This document shows positions 17,267-28,346 of a stretch of 64,000 nucleotides of DNA, piece by piece. Where the stretch lies: contig NZ_JACHMF010000001.1 of the NCBI RefSeq assembly GCF_014204895.1, positions 3,596,001 to 3,660,000 on the forward strand, given 5' to 3'. The notes under the pieces were generated by a model that saw only the letters and a list, made by a program, of their open reading frames with translations, did not search any database and had not been told where the DNA came from. The position numbers were made by a program, and so were the translations under genes. This DNA is from Paractinoplanes abujensis (lineage in GTDB: Bacteria > Actinomycetota > Actinomycetes > Mycobacteriales > Micromonosporaceae). Within the stretch, counting starts at the first letter, position 1; every line of letters begins with the position of its first letter.

Positions 17267-18760
17267 GTGCCTTTGTCCCGAACCCGCCGCCGATGGCTCG
17301 CCGCGGCCACGGGCCTCGTCACCGCCCTGGCCGGCGGCCTGCTGGCGGCCGTCAACGCCCCGGCCGCGTACGCCGCCACCATCGACACCAGCGCCTGGTA
17401 CGTGCTGGTCAACCGCACCAGCGGCAAGGCCCTCGACGTCTACAACCTGGCCACCACCGACGGCGCCCGCATCACTCAATGGACCCGCAACGACGGCACC
17501 CAGCAGCAGTGGCAGTTCGTCGACTCCGGCGGCGGGCAGTACCGCCTCAAGTCGCGCCTGTCCGGCAAGGTGCTCGACGTCTACAACCTGTCGACCGCGG
17601 ACGGCGGCCAGATCGTCCAGTGGACCGACAACAACACCACCAACCAGCAGTTCAGCGTGCAGGACGTCGACGGCTACATCCAGCTGATCAACCGCAACAG
17701 CGGCAAGGCCGTCGAGGTGCAGGGCGGCTCCACAGCCGACGGGGCCAACATCGTCCAGTACAGCGACTGGAACGGCGCCAACCAGCAGTGGCAGCTGGTC
17801 CGCGTCGGCGGCGGCTCCGGGCCGACGACACCGCCGCCGTCGGGCTCCTGCACGCTGCCGTCGTCGTACCGCTGGTCGTCGACCGGTGCGCTGGCTCAGC
17901 CCAGGTCCGGCTGGGCGTCGCTCAAGGACTTCACCGTCGCGCCCTACAACGGCCAGCAGCTCGTGTACGCCACCACGCACGGTGTCGGCACCGGCAGCGA
18001 CTGGGGCTCGATGAACTTCGGCCTGTTCTCGAGCTGGTCGCAGATGGGCTCGGCGTCGCAGAACGCGATGAGCCAGCGCGCGGTGGCGCCGTCGCTGTTC
18101 TTCTTCGCGCCCAAGAACATCTGGGTGCTGACCTACCAGTGGGGCGCGGCCCCGTTCATGTACCGCACGTCGAACGACCCGACCAACCCCAACGGCTGGT
18201 CCGCGGCGCAGCCCTTGTTCACCGGCAGCATCACCGGCTCGCCCACCGGCCCGATCGACCAGACGATCATCGGTGACAGCCAGAACATGTACCTGTTCTT
18301 CGCCGGCGACAACGGCAAGATCTACCGGGCCAGCATGCCGATCGGGAACTTCCCCGGCAACTTCGGCTCCTCGTACACCACGATCATGAGCGACACCCCG
18401 CAGAACCTCTTCGAGGCGGTGCAGGTGTACAAGGTACAGGGTCAGAACCAGTACCTGATGATCGTCGAGGCCGACGGCTCCAACGGCCGCTACTTCCGCT
18501 CGTTCACCGCCACCAGCCTGAACGGCTCGTGGACGCCGAACGCGGCCACCCAGAGCAACCCGTTCGCGGGCAAGGCCAACAGCGGCGCCACCTGGACCAA
18601 CGACATCAGCCACGGCGAGCTGCTGCGCACCAGCGCCGACCAGACCATGACCGTCGACCCCTGCAACCTGCAACTGCTGTACCAGGGCCGGGCCCCGGGC
18701 TCGGGCGGCGACTACGGCCAGTGGCCGTACCGGCCGGGTCTGCTGACCCGTCAGCGCTGA
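17267..18760 (+). CDS. Secreted GH62 alpha-L-arabinofuranosidase with N-terminal CBM13
   Basis: 497 residues. A signal peptide (about 1-37, RTRRRW then Ala-rich, cut near AYA-A) precedes a ricin-type CBM13 (about 38-183) with three repeats ending in QQWQ/QQFS. A short Pro/Thr linker leads to GH62 (about 195-497). Family landmarks are [12 protein letters not shown] with the catalytic aspartate, PIDQTIIGD, and DISHGELLR with the acid glutamate. GH62 enzymes remove alpha-1,2/1,3 arabinofuranosyl groups from arabinoxylan. The start is the GTG after GGGAGG; longer upstream frames have no signal peptide. It opens locus 1. Confidence 0.95.
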   Translation: MPLSRTRRRWLAAATGLVTALAGGLLAAVNAPAAYAATIDTSAWYVLVNRTSGKALDVYNLATTDGARITQWTRNDGTQQQWQFVDSGGGQYRLKSRLSGKVLDVYNLSTADGGQIVQWTDNNTTNQQFSVQDVDGYIQLINRNSGKAVEVQGGSTADGANIVQYSDWNGANQQWQLVRVGGGSGPTTPPPSGSCTLPSSYRWSSTGALAQPRSGWASLKDFTVAPYNGQQLVYATTHGVGTGSDWGSMNFGLFSSWSQMGSASQNAMSQRAVAPSLFFFAPKNIWVLTYQWGAAPFMYRTSNDPTNPNGWSAAQPLFTGSITGSPTGPIDQTIIGDSQNMYLFFAGDNGKIYRASMPIGNFPGNFGSSYTTIMSDTPQNLFEAVQVYKVQGQNQYLMIVEADGSNGRYFRSFTATSLNGSWTPNAATQSNPFAGKANSGATWTNDISHGELLRTSADQTMTVDPCNLQLLYQGRAPGSGGDYGQWPYRPGLLTRQR

Positions 18761-18768
18761 CCCCGTTT

Positions 18769-18803
18769 CCCCGTACGGCCGGCGCGTCCGCGGCCGTACG
18801 GGG
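18769..18803. terminator. Hairpin terminator after GH62
   Basis: A 13-bp perfect stem, CCCCGTACGGCCG/CGGCCGTACGGGG, with a nine-base loop begins nine bases after the stop. It separates the GH62 transcript from the next xylanase gene. Confidence 0.75.
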
Positions 18804-18857
18804 ACCCTCCGGCGTAACAGATTTTCACCGTTCGTTTTTCGCAGCATCATCAGAGCT

Positions 18858-20610
<1,753 letters not shown>

Positions 20611-20617
20611 CCGCGAC

Positions 20618-20645
20618 GGCGCGGCGGCCCCGGCGCCGCCGCGCC
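20618..20645. terminator. GC hairpin between GH10 and GH43
   Basis: An 11-bp stem, GGCGCGGCGGC/GCCGCCGCGCC, with a six-base loop lies in the 56-base gap. It may terminate or attenuate readthrough from the secreted xylanase into the GH43 gene. Confidence 0.55.
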
Positions 20646-20666
20646 ACCACCGGTGGAGGATTTTTC

Positions 20667-22334
20667 ATGACGCTTGCCCAGCCCGGTCTCTCCCCCGTCG
20701 GCGACGACGGGACGGACCGTTGGATGATCCGGAACCCGGTGCTGCCCGGCTTCCACCCGGACCCGTCGATCGTGCGGGCCGGCGACGACTACTACATCGC
20801 CACGTCGACGTTCGAGTGGTTCCCGGGCGTACGGGTGCATCACTCGACCGACCTGGTGCACTGGCAGCCGCTCGGCGGCGTGCTGACGGAGACGCGGCTG
20901 CTCGATCTGACCGGGGCCGCCGACTCCTGCGGCATCTGGGCGCCCAACCTCACGTACGCCCATGGGTTGTTCCATCTGCTCTACACCGACGTGGCCACGT
21001 TCGCGGGCGGCTACTGGGACCCGCAGAACTACCTGGTCACCGCGCCCAGCATGGCCGGCCCGTGGTCGGACCCGGTGGTGCTGCACGGTCGCGGCTTCGA
21101 CGCGTCGCTGTTCCACGACGAGGACGGCACCACCTGGATGCTGTCGATGCGCGCGGACTGGCGGCCCGGCCGCGACCGCTTCGGGGGCATCGAGATCCAG
21201 CGGTACGACCGGGACGAGCGCCGCCTGACCGGCCCGGCCCGCCTGATCTTCACGGGCACCGGCGCCGGCCTCACGGAAGCACCCAACGTCTATCGCAAGG
21301 ACGGGTGGTACTACCTGATCACCGCCGAGGGTGGCACCAGCTGGGCCCACCAGGTCACCGTGGCCCGGTCGCGGCACCTGTTCGGCGAGTACGAGGTGGA
21401 TCCGGGCGGACCGCTGCTGACCTCGTCGGGGCGGCCCGAGCTGACGTTGCAGAAGGCCGGGCACGGCAGCCTCGTGCAGACGCCGGCCGGCGAGTGGTAC
21501 CTGGCGCACCTCGTGGCGCGGCCCTACACCCCGTACGGGCGCTGTGTCCTCGGCCGGGAAGCCGCGCTGCAGAGGGTGGAATGGGCGGACGGCGCCTGGC
21601 CCCGGATCTCCGACGGAGTGCCCGCCGAGCTGGTCCCGGCCCCGGCCGGCACCGCGCTCACCACCCGCCCACCCTCTTCCGAGCTGCTGGAGGACGACCA
21701 CTTCGACGCGCCCGTGCTCGGGCCCAACTGGTCGACCCTGCGCCGCCCGGCCACGCCGGACTGGGTCGACCTGTCCGCGCGTCCCTCGCATCTGCGCATC
21801 CACGGTGGCCGGTCACCGATGGCCCGGCACCGGCCGAGCCTGGTCGCGCGCCGGGTGACAGCCCGGCGGTGCACGTTCGAGGCGACGTGCGAGTTCACGC
21901 CCCGCAACGCCCGCCAGCTGGCCGGGATCACGGCCTACTACAACACCCGCAACTGGTACTACCTGCACCTGACGGCGGACGACGACGGCACCCCGGTGCT
22001 CGATCTGCTCGTCTGCGACAGCGGGCGGGTCACCACGGCGCCGGGTCTGCGCACAGTCGTCGACGGCATCCCGCGCGTCGGGCTGCGCCTGCGCCTGGAC
22101 GGGCCGCTGCTGACCTTCGCCTACACGACGAACCCGGGCGAGACACCGGTCTGGTACGACCTGGGCCGCGCGTTCGACGCCACCACCCTGTCCGACGAGT
22201 ACGCGGCGACGATCGTGCCCGGCGAACCGGAGGCATGGGGGTTCACCGGGGCTTTCGCCGGACTCTGGGTGCAGGACCTGGGCGCCGAGGGCGGCTACGC
22301 CGACTTCGACCGGGCGGCCTATCGCGCGTCCTGA
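20667..22334 (+). CDS. Cytoplasmic GH43 beta-xylosidase/arabinofuranosidase
   Basis: 555 residues without a signal peptide. It has a five-bladed GH43 domain (about 22-330) with the N-terminal FHPDPSIVRAGDDYYIATSTFEWFPG, whose aspartate is the general base, and EAPNVYRKDGWYYL with the acid glutamate. A beta-sandwich follows (about 350-555, HFDAPVLGPNWSTLR onward), as in XynB-type beta-xylosidases. It should release xylose or arabinose from imported oligosaccharides. A strong RBS (GGAGG) precedes ATG 20667. It faces the cytoplasmic GH10 gene tail to tail with six bases between. Confidence 0.92.
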   Translation: MTLAQPGLSPVGDDGTDRWMIRNPVLPGFHPDPSIVRAGDDYYIATSTFEWFPGVRVHHSTDLVHWQPLGGVLTETRLLDLTGAADSCGIWAPNLTYAHGLFHLLYTDVATFAGGYWDPQNYLVTAPSMAGPWSDPVVLHGRGFDASLFHDEDGTTWMLSMRADWRPGRDRFGGIEIQRYDRDERRLTGPARLIFTGTGAGLTEAPNVYRKDGWYYLITAEGGTSWAHQVTVARSRHLFGEYEVDPGGPLLTSSGRPELTLQKAGHGSLVQTPAGEWYLAHLVARPYTPYGRCVLGREAALQRVEWADGAWPRISDGVPAELVPAPAGTALTTRPPSSELLEDDHFDAPVLGPNWSTLRRPATPDWVDLSARPSHLRIHGGRSPMARHRPSLVARRVTARRCTFEATCEFTPRNARQLAGITAYYNTRNWYYLHLTADDDGTPVLDLLVCDSGRVTTAPGLRTVVDGIPRVGLRLRLDGPLLTFAYTTNPGETPVWYDLGRAFDATTLSDEYAATIVPGEPEAWGFTGAFAGLWVQDLGAEGGYADFDRAAYRAS

Positions 22335-22340
22335 CGCCGC

Positions 22341-23573
22341 TCAGGAGCCTTGCAGGCGCAGGGACACGTCGGTTCGGGGCAGGGTGACGGGGAAGGACGC
22401 GGCGCGGCCGGCCGCGCTCAGCCGGTATTCGCCGTAGAAGCCCCGCACCTCCACGTGTCCGGCGGCGTCGGTGCGCATCGTCGTCGGCGGCAGCCACCAC
22501 TCCCCCTTGATCAGGCCCCGCAACGCCTCATAGGCGGGTTTGGGGGTGCCGTCGGCCCGGATCAGCCCGCACGGGGCACCGAGCCAGGCGTCGTTGTCCG
22601 ACAGACCCCAGTAGGTGATCGCATGAACCGCCGGATGCGAGAGCAGGGTGCGGTAGTGCCGCACGATCTCGTCGGCCTGCCGCTGTTCGCCGTCCGGCGT
22701 GGACGGCCACGACGGGACCTGGTAGTCGTTGAGGTCCTCGATGTGGGACGGCATCAGCTCGCCGGAGAGCAGCGTGGTCTCGGTGAAGTGGATGGGCAGC
22801 CCGAACCGGGCGAACCTCTCGATCGTGGCCAGGGTCCTCTCCTCGCCCCAATAGCCCTGGTGCATGTGGCTCTGCAGGCCGATGGCGTCGACCGGGACGC
22901 CCGCCTCGAGGACACCCTCGATCAGGCACTCGTACGCCGGGGACATGTCGAAGTCGTTGAGCAGCAGCGTCACCGCCGGTCCGGCCGCACGGGCCTCGGT
23001 GAAGGCGAGGCGGATCAGGGCGAGCCGGCCCCGCTCCCAGGCCAGCCGCGTGATCGCGTTGCGATGCCGCTCGTTGCGGAACACCGGCATGATCACCGCC
23101 TCGTTGACCACGTCCCAGGCCTGGATCACGCCGGCGAAGTCGGCCGTCTCCCGCCGGATGCGCGCGCGAACGGCCGCCTCGACCTCGTCGGCCGGGCGGT
23201 CGCGCAGCCAGTCGGCCGTCAGCGTGTGCCACACCAGAGGGTGGCCCTTGACCCGGCACCCGTGGGCGGCGAACCACTCCGCGGTCCGGCGCAGCCGCTC
23301 GGTGCCGGGCCGCCCCCGTTCCGGCTCGAAGGGACCCCAGTAGAAGGGCAGGGTCGCCGTGTTGAAGACGTCGAACCACAGGCCGGCGTTCGCCGTGGAC
23401 GGGCCGGCTTCCCCGTTCGCCATGGGGATGAGCTCGAAGCCGATGTTGCCGAACGAGAAGGCGTGGGCGCGTTGCTCGACGACGACGTCGCGATGGCTCA
23501 GCGGCCGGCCCTCGGTGTCGAGCACGGTGACTGCGGCTGCGCCGATCCGGTGGTCGATCTGTGGTGCCGTCAC
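22341..23573 (-). CDS. Cytoplasmic GH10 xylanase
   Basis: 410 residues, no signal peptide. A short N-terminal beta domain (about 10-45, VTVLDTEGRPLSHRDVVVEQ then FSFGNIGF) precedes the GH10 barrel. The acid/base is E158 in AWDVVNEAV and the nucleophile E265 in IHFTETTL. A small beta tail (GHVEVRGFYGEYRL) ends it. Cytoplasmic GH10 enzymes act on short, often substituted, imported xylo-oligosaccharides. It is divergent from the ABC importer operon and shares its control region, which fits uptake-coupled use. Confidence 0.93.
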   Translation of the reverse strand: MTAPQIDHRIGAAAVTVLDTEGRPLSHRDVVVEQRAHAFSFGNIGFELIPMANGEAGPSTANAGLWFDVFNTATLPFYWGPFEPERGRPGTERLRRTAEWFAAHGCRVKGHPLVWHTLTADWLRDRPADEVEAAVRARIRRETADFAGVIQAWDVVNEAVIMPVFRNERHRNAITRLAWERGRLALIRLAFTEARAAGPAVTLLLNDFDMSPAYECLIEGVLEAGVPVDAIGLQSHMHQGYWGEERTLATIERFARFGLPIHFTETTLLSGELMPSHIEDLNDYQVPSWPSTPDGEQRQADEIVRHYRTLLSHPAVHAITYWGLSDNDAWLGAPCGLIRADGTPKPAYEALRGLIKGEWWLPPTTMRTDAAGHVEVRGFYGEYRLSAAGRAASFPVTLPRTDVSLRLQGS

Positions 23574-23622
23574 TGCGGACCCCCTGCCGTGTACTGGGAA
23601 ATTGGAACTTCCGAAGGTTTGC

Positions 23623-23767
23623 GAAACGTTTCAGTCCGACGGGCAGCCGAGAGTTCGGGAAGTGCGCGTTAACAACACTTCCACCTCATCGTGTTGAACA
23701 TCTTGACATGCACATTGATCACTTCATAGCTTGGCTTCACATTCCGGAAACACTCCGAAACTTTCGG
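23623..23767. promoter_or_regulatory. Shared operators of cytoplasmic GH10 and the ABC importer
   Basis: GAAACGTTTC (23623-23632) is a perfect LacI-type palindrome near the GH10 side. CCGAAACTTTCGG (23755-23767) is a 13-bp palindrome just before the importer start at 23785. TCCGGAAACA (23743-23752) adjoins it. CGAA-N-TTCG palindromes are reported for streptomycete xylo-oligosaccharide regulators such as BxlR, so repression relieved by xylo-oligosaccharides is likely. Confidence 0.65.
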
Positions 23768-23784
23768 TTCCGAGAGGTGACTTC

Positions 23785-25080
23785 GTGGCACCCAGAAGAT
23801 TTTTGGCCATCACTGCCGCCCTGACCTTGAGCACTGCGGGCCTGGCCGCCTGCAGCGGCGGCGACGACGACAGCGGCGATTCCAGCTCGGGCGGCAACGT
23901 CACGATGACGCTCTGGCACAACTCCACCACCGGTCCCGGCAAGGCGTTCTGGGACAAGGCGGTGGCCGACTTCAAGACGGTCAACCCGAACGTCACGATC
24001 AAGATCCAGTCGATCCAGAACGAGGACCTGGACGGCAAACTGCAGACGTCGCTGAACTCGGGATCGGCGCCCGACATCTTCCTGCAGCGCGGCGGCGGCA
24101 AGATGGCGGCCATGGTCGAGGCGGGTCAGCTGAAGGACATCACCGACCTCGTCACCCCGGAGACCAAGGCCGCGGTGGGTGATGCCGCCCTCGGCACCGG
24201 GCAGCTCGACGGCAAGACGTACGCGGTGCCGGTGTCGATCCTTCCCGGCGGCTTCTGGTACAGCAAAGACATCTTCAAGAAGGCGGGCATCACGGCCACG
24301 CCGACCACGATGGAGGAGCTGGCCGCGGCCGCAGCCAAGCTCAAGGCCAACGGAACGCCGATCGCCCTGGGCGCCAAGGACGCCTGGCCGGCCGCCCACT
24401 GGTACTACTTCTACGCCCTGCGCGCATGCAGCAAGGATTCACTCGACGCCGCGGCCAAGGACAAGAACTTCACCGATCCCTGCTGGACCAAGGCCGGCAA
24501 CGACCTCAAGGCGTTCGCCGACACCCAGCCCTTCAACAACGGCTTCCTGACCACCTCGGCCCAGCAGGGCGCGGGCAGCTCGGCCGGCCTGGTCGCCAAC
24601 GGCAAGGCGGGCATGGAGCTGATGGGCTCGTGGGACCCGGGCGTCATCGCCGGCCTCACCAAGGACAAGAAGCCGCTGCCCGACCTGGGCTTCTTCCCCT
24701 TCCCCGCGGTGTCCGGCGGCCAGGGTGACCCGGCGGCCATCATGGGCGGCGCCGACGGCTTCTCGTGCTCCGAGAAGGCGCCGAAGGAGTGCGCCGACTT
24801 CCTCAACTACATCCTCACCAAGCCCCTGCAGGAGGCGTACTACAAGGCCTTCAACTCGCTGCCGGTCAGCAAGGAGGCGCAGGGCGCGGTCACCGAGGAC
24901 TACCTCAAGGCCGTCCTCGACGCCTACAACAAGGCGCCGTACGTCTCGCAGTGGCTCGACACGATCTACGGCCAGAACGTGGGCAACGCGCTGAACGTCG
25001 GGGTCGTCAACCTGCTCGCCGGCAAGGGCGACGTCGCCGGGATCATCAAGGCCACCAACGACGCGGCCAAGAAGGGCTGA
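23785..25080 (+). CDS. Sugar ABC transporter substrate-binding lipoprotein
   Basis: 431 residues. It has a lipoprotein signal with lipobox LAAC (AGLAACSGG), then a family-1 extracellular solute-binding fold: VTMTLWHNSTTGPGKAFWDKAVADFKTVNPNVTIKIQ, SGSAPDIFLQRGGGKMAAMV and the typical WSYG-like MGSWDPGVI. It captures oligosaccharides outside the membrane for the two permeases that follow. The neighbouring cytoplasmic xylanase and GH43 suggest xylo- or arabinoxylo-oligosaccharides. The start is GTG 23785 after GAGAGG. No ATPase gene is present; actinobacterial systems often share MsiK. Confidence 0.93.
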   Translation: MAPRRFLAITAALTLSTAGLAACSGGDDDSGDSSSGGNVTMTLWHNSTTGPGKAFWDKAVADFKTVNPNVTIKIQSIQNEDLDGKLQTSLNSGSAPDIFLQRGGGKMAAMVEAGQLKDITDLVTPETKAAVGDAALGTGQLDGKTYAVPVSILPGGFWYSKDIFKKAGITATPTTMEELAAAAAKLKANGTPIALGAKDAWPAAHWYYFYALRACSKDSLDAAAKDKNFTDPCWTKAGNDLKAFADTQPFNNGFLTTSAQQGAGSSAGLVANGKAGMELMGSWDPGVIAGLTKDKKPLPDLGFFPFPAVSGGQGDPAAIMGGADGFSCSEKAPKECADFLNYILTKPLQEAYYKAFNSLPVSKEAQGAVTEDYLKAVLDAYNKAPYVSQWLDTIYGQNVGNALNVGVVNLLAGKGDVAGIIKATNDAAKKG

Positions 25081-25082
25081 GC

Positions 25083-26054
25083 GTGACGGTCACCCGTCTG
25101 CGGAGCGGAGGTGGCGTCCAGGCGCCGCCTCCGCTGCGCCCTCGCCGCCGCGGCATCGGCTGGGGACAGCGCCTCGAGATCGCGGCGCTGTCCGGCCCGG
25201 CGATCCTGGTCTTCGTCAGCTTCGTGATCTTCCCCGTGCTGATGGCCGCCTACTACGGCTTCTACAAGTGGAAGGGCTACGGCGTCCCGACCAACTTCGT
25301 CGGGCTCGACAACTACAAGACCATCCTGCAGGACACGGCGTTCCACGAGGCGCTGTGGCACAACGCCGAGATCCTGGTGCTGTCCCTGGTTCTGCAGGGC
25401 CCGGTGGCGATCGCGCTGGCCCTGCTGCTGAACCGGCGGATGCGGGGTCAGTCGGTCATCCGCGTGCTCATCTTCGTCCCGTACGTGATCTCCGAGGTCA
25501 TCACGGGCACGGCGTGGGCGCTGATCCTGCAGACCAACGGCGCGGGCAACGACATCCTCGAGTCGATCGGACTGGGTGGACTGACGGCGGACTGGCTGGC
25601 CGACCCGAAGCTGGCCATCTGGTCACTGATGTTCATCCTGACCTGGAAGTACGTCGGGTTCGCGGTGATCCTGTTCCTGGCCGGCATGCAGAACATCCCC
25701 GACGAGCTGTCCGAGGCGGCGGCGGTCGACGGCGCGTCGTTCTGGCAGATCCAGCGGCACATCACGCTGCCTCTGCTCGGCCCGACCATCCGCATCTGGG
25801 CGTTCCTGTCGATCATCGGATCGCTGCAGCTGTTCGACCTCGTCTACATCATCTGGGGCCAGTACGTCGCCTCGACCGCAGGCACCTCGACCATGGCCAC
25901 CTACATGGTCGTCGAGGGCCGGAACGCGGCCAACTACGGGTACGGCAACGCCGTGGCGGTCGTGCTCTTCATCATCTCGATGGTCATCGCGCTGATCTAT
26001 CAGCGCTTCGTGCTGCGCCGCGACACCGAGGGCGCCCTCACCGGAGGAAGCTAG
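25083..26054 (+). CDS. Sugar ABC transporter permease (MalF-type)
   Basis: 323 residues with six transmembrane segments. The inner-membrane EAA loop is ELSEAAAVDGASFWQIQRHITLPLL, the ATPase contact site of carbohydrate-uptake-1 permeases. It begins with GTG three bases after the binding-protein stop and ends two bases before the second permease, so the genes form an operon. Confidence 0.95.
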   Translation: MTVTRLRSGGGVQAPPPLRPRRRGIGWGQRLEIAALSGPAILVFVSFVIFPVLMAAYYGFYKWKGYGVPTNFVGLDNYKTILQDTAFHEALWHNAEILVLSLVLQGPVAIALALLLNRRMRGQSVIRVLIFVPYVISEVITGTAWALILQTNGAGNDILESIGLGGLTADWLADPKLAIWSLMFILTWKYVGFAVILFLAGMQNIPDELSEAAAVDGASFWQIQRHITLPLLGPTIRIWAFLSIIGSLQLFDLVYIIWGQYVASTAGTSTMATYMVVEGRNAANYGYGNAVAVVLFIISMVIALIYQRFVLRRDTEGALTGGS

Positions 26055-26056
26055 CA

Positions 26057-26872
26057 ATGGCCCGGCGCACCCCGATCGTGTACCTCGTCGCGCTGCTGCT
26101 GATCGGCCTCATGCTCGGGCCGGTCATCTACATCATCGTCGGCGGGTTCCGGACCAACTCGCAGATCACCGTCTCGCCGGCCGGCCTGCCCGACCCGTGG
26201 GTGACCGAGAACTACACCGAGATCCTGGCCAGCGACGCCTTCTGGCGCCAGGTCGGCAACTCGACGATCGCGGCCGTCGTCACGACCGTCGCCGTCGTCA
26301 CGCTGGGCGTGATGGCCAGCTATGTGCTGGCCCGCTACCGGTTCCGCGGCCGCGGGGCGATGTACGCGTTGTTCGCCGCCGGGCTGATGTTCCCGGCCAC
26401 GGTCGCCATCACTCCGCTCTACATCCTGATCAAGAACCTGGGCCTGGTGAACACGCTGCCCGGGGTGATCCTGCCCCAGATCGCCTTCGGGCTGCCGACC
26501 ACGATCATCATCCTGGTCCCGTTCCTGCGGGCCATCCCCAAGGAGATCGAGGAGGCCGCGATGATCGACCGGTGCAGCCGGCTCGGCTTCTTCTGGCGCA
26601 TGGTGCTGCCGCTGTCGGTGCCCGGCCTGATCACCACCGGCATTCTGGCCTTCATCGGCAGCTGGAACAGCTATCTGCTGCCGCTGTTCATCCTCAACGA
26701 CCAGGACACGTTCACCCTGCCGCTGGGGGTGCAGGCCTTCGCCTCGCAGTACTCGGTCGACACGGCCCGGGTGCTGGCCTTCACGTCACTGTCGATGATC
26801 CCGGCGCTGGTCTTCTTCAGCCTGTTCGAGCGGCGCATCGTCGGCGGCCTGACCGGCGCGGTCAAGGGCTGA
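26057..26872 (+). CDS. Sugar ABC transporter permease (MalG-type)
   Basis: 271 residues and six transmembrane segments. The EAA loop reads EIEEAAMIDRCSRLGFFWRMVLPLS. It pairs with the preceding permease to form the channel. GGAGG precedes ATG 26057. The gene ends 15 bases from a convergent regulator; no ATP-binding subunit follows. Confidence 0.95.
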   Translation: MARRTPIVYLVALLLIGLMLGPVIYIIVGGFRTNSQITVSPAGLPDPWVTENYTEILASDAFWRQVGNSTIAAVVTTVAVVTLGVMASYVLARYRFRGRGAMYALFAAGLMFPATVAITPLYILIKNLGLVNTLPGVILPQIAFGLPTTIIILVPFLRAIPKEIEEAAMIDRCSRLGFFWRMVLPLSVPGLITTGILAFIGSWNSYLLPLFILNDQDTFTLPLGVQAFASQYSVDTARVLAFTSLSMIPALVFFSLFERRIVGGLTGAVKG

Positions 26873-26887
26873 CCCCGCCGTGATCGC

Positions 26888-27595
26888 TCAGCGCCGGGTG
26901 ATCGTGCCCGTGTCCAGCAGCTCCTGCGCCACGTCGGCGACTTTGCGCCGCTGGTCGCGGGCGGTGCTGCGCAAGACGTTGAAGGCGGTGACGGAGTCCA
27001 CCCGGTGCTGGGCCATCAGGTAGCCGACGGCACGCTCGATCACCACCCGATAGTCCAGCGCGTACTGGAGCTGACCAGCCAGCTCCCCCGCTCGCTGGGC
27101 ATTCAGGGCGGTGCTGAGCATCGCCTCGATGACCTCGCTGTAGCGGATCAGCGCGGTCCGCTCCGACTCGTCCCAGGTGTGCGGTTCGTTGCGGTAGACG
27201 TCGAGAGTGCCCACCGGCACGCCGCCCAGCCGCAGCGGGCAGCCCAGCACGGCGAGCACACCCTCGCGGGTCAGCACGGGCGTCACCTCAGGCCACCGCG
27301 GGTCGGAACGGAGGTCGTTCGCGACCACGACCTCGTCGCGGACGAACGCTTCGACGCAGGGACCGGTGCCCGTGGCGGACTGCGCCTTCTCGAGGACGTG
27401 TCCACGCTCGTCGCTGGCCGCGACGTAGTGCAGCGTGCTGTTCTCGTCGACTATCATCAGCCCGCCGCCGCTCACCGAGAACAACGCGGCACAGGCCCGG
27501 ACGGCCTCGTCGATCGCGGCGGTGACGTCGTGTTCGGGGCCGGTGGCCAGGCGGCGCAGACTGCTCGCGAGGGATTCGGGATCGACGGGCGGCAT
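26888..27595 (-). CDS. GAF and ANTAR domain protein
   Basis: 235 residues. A GAF domain (about 25-165; GGGLMIVDENSTLHYVAASDERGHVLEKAQ, GTGPCVEAF, VLGCPLRLGGVPVGTLDVY) is followed by an ANTAR RNA-binding domain (about 172-228; LQYALDYRVVIERAVGYLMAQHRVDSVTAFNVLRSTARD). ANTAR proteins typically bind paired hairpins in mRNA leaders and act as antiterminators; GAF senses a small ligand or redox signal. ATG 27595 follows one base after the stop of the other GAF gene. Confidence 0.92.
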   Translation of the reverse strand: MPPVDPESLASSLRRLATGPEHDVTAAIDEAVRACAALFSVSGGGLMIVDENSTLHYVAASDERGHVLEKAQSATGTGPCVEAFVRDEVVVANDLRSDPRWPEVTPVLTREGVLAVLGCPLRLGGVPVGTLDVYRNEPHTWDESERTALIRYSEVIEAMLSTALNAQRAGELAGQLQYALDYRVVIERAVGYLMAQHRVDSVTAFNVLRSTARDQRRKVADVAQELLDTGTITRR

Positions 27596-27596
27596 G

Positions 27597-28181
27597 TCAA
27601 CGCCCCCCGGCCGGCTCGGGCGGGCGCCCGGGACGCAGAGGCCCTCCGCCGCTCCCGGACTGCAGGCGCAGCAACACCCCGATGATCCCGGAGTACGCCT
27701 CCGCGGCCGCGATGTCGTCGGCAGTCCACGGTTGCGGCCCCGTCCGCAGGGCGTTGAGCGTGCCGACGACCGCGCCCGCGACCCGCACCGGCGCCGACAA
27801 CACCGACCGCGCCGGGTGGCCGTCACCCGCGTGCGCGGTCAGCCACTCCCACAGCCCGGCATACGCCCCGGCACCACCGAGGTCACCGACCTCCACGGTT
27901 GTGTTCCGCGCGACGCAGTCGATGCCGGGCCCCTGGCCCTGCTCGAGCTGGCCGCGTTCCAGGGTCTCCGCCGCCGGTCCGGAGACGCCGACGAGCCGCA
28001 GGTGCTGGTCCTCGTCGAGGAGCATCAGGCCGGTCGCGTCGATCTGCAGCACGTCCTGGGCCGCCTCCAGCACCCCGTTGAGGTGGCCGACCAGCGCGGC
28101 GCTGCCGGTGGTAACCGGGAGGTCCACGGCTCGTAACAGGCCGCCCAGGGACGACGAGAGCGCACGGTGGTCTACGGGCAC
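27597..28181 (-). CDS. GAF domain sensory protein
   Basis: 194 residues, essentially one GAF domain: LQIDATGLMLLDEDQHLRLVGVSGPAAETLERGQLEQGQGPGIDC, then SVLSAPVRVAGAVVGTLNAL. It has no ANTAR domain although its neighbour does. GTG 28181 is preceded by GGAAGGAAA. The two genes form a unit and probably sense a shared signal, perhaps as a heteromer. It is divergent from the SigB-STAS fusion gene. Confidence 0.85.
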   Translation of the reverse strand: MPVDHRALSSSLGGLLRAVDLPVTTGSAALVGHLNGVLEAAQDVLQIDATGLMLLDEDQHLRLVGVSGPAAETLERGQLEQGQGPGIDCVARNTTVEVGDLGGAGAYAGLWEWLTAHAGDGHPARSVLSAPVRVAGAVVGTLNALRTGPQPWTADDIAAAEAYSGIIGVLLRLQSGSGGGPLRPGRPPEPAGGR

Positions 28182-28346
28182 AGTCTTTCCTTCCGGGCGA
28201 GGATCGGGACCCGGCGGGGTTGCCCGGCCTGCCGGAGACGAAACGGGTGACCCTGAGGTGTCGATCCGGCGCAATGCGGCTAGTGTGAGTTTTCAACGAC
28301 CTCTTCGCCCTGTGTCCGCGGAGCCTGGTGTCACGGAGGGTGACGC

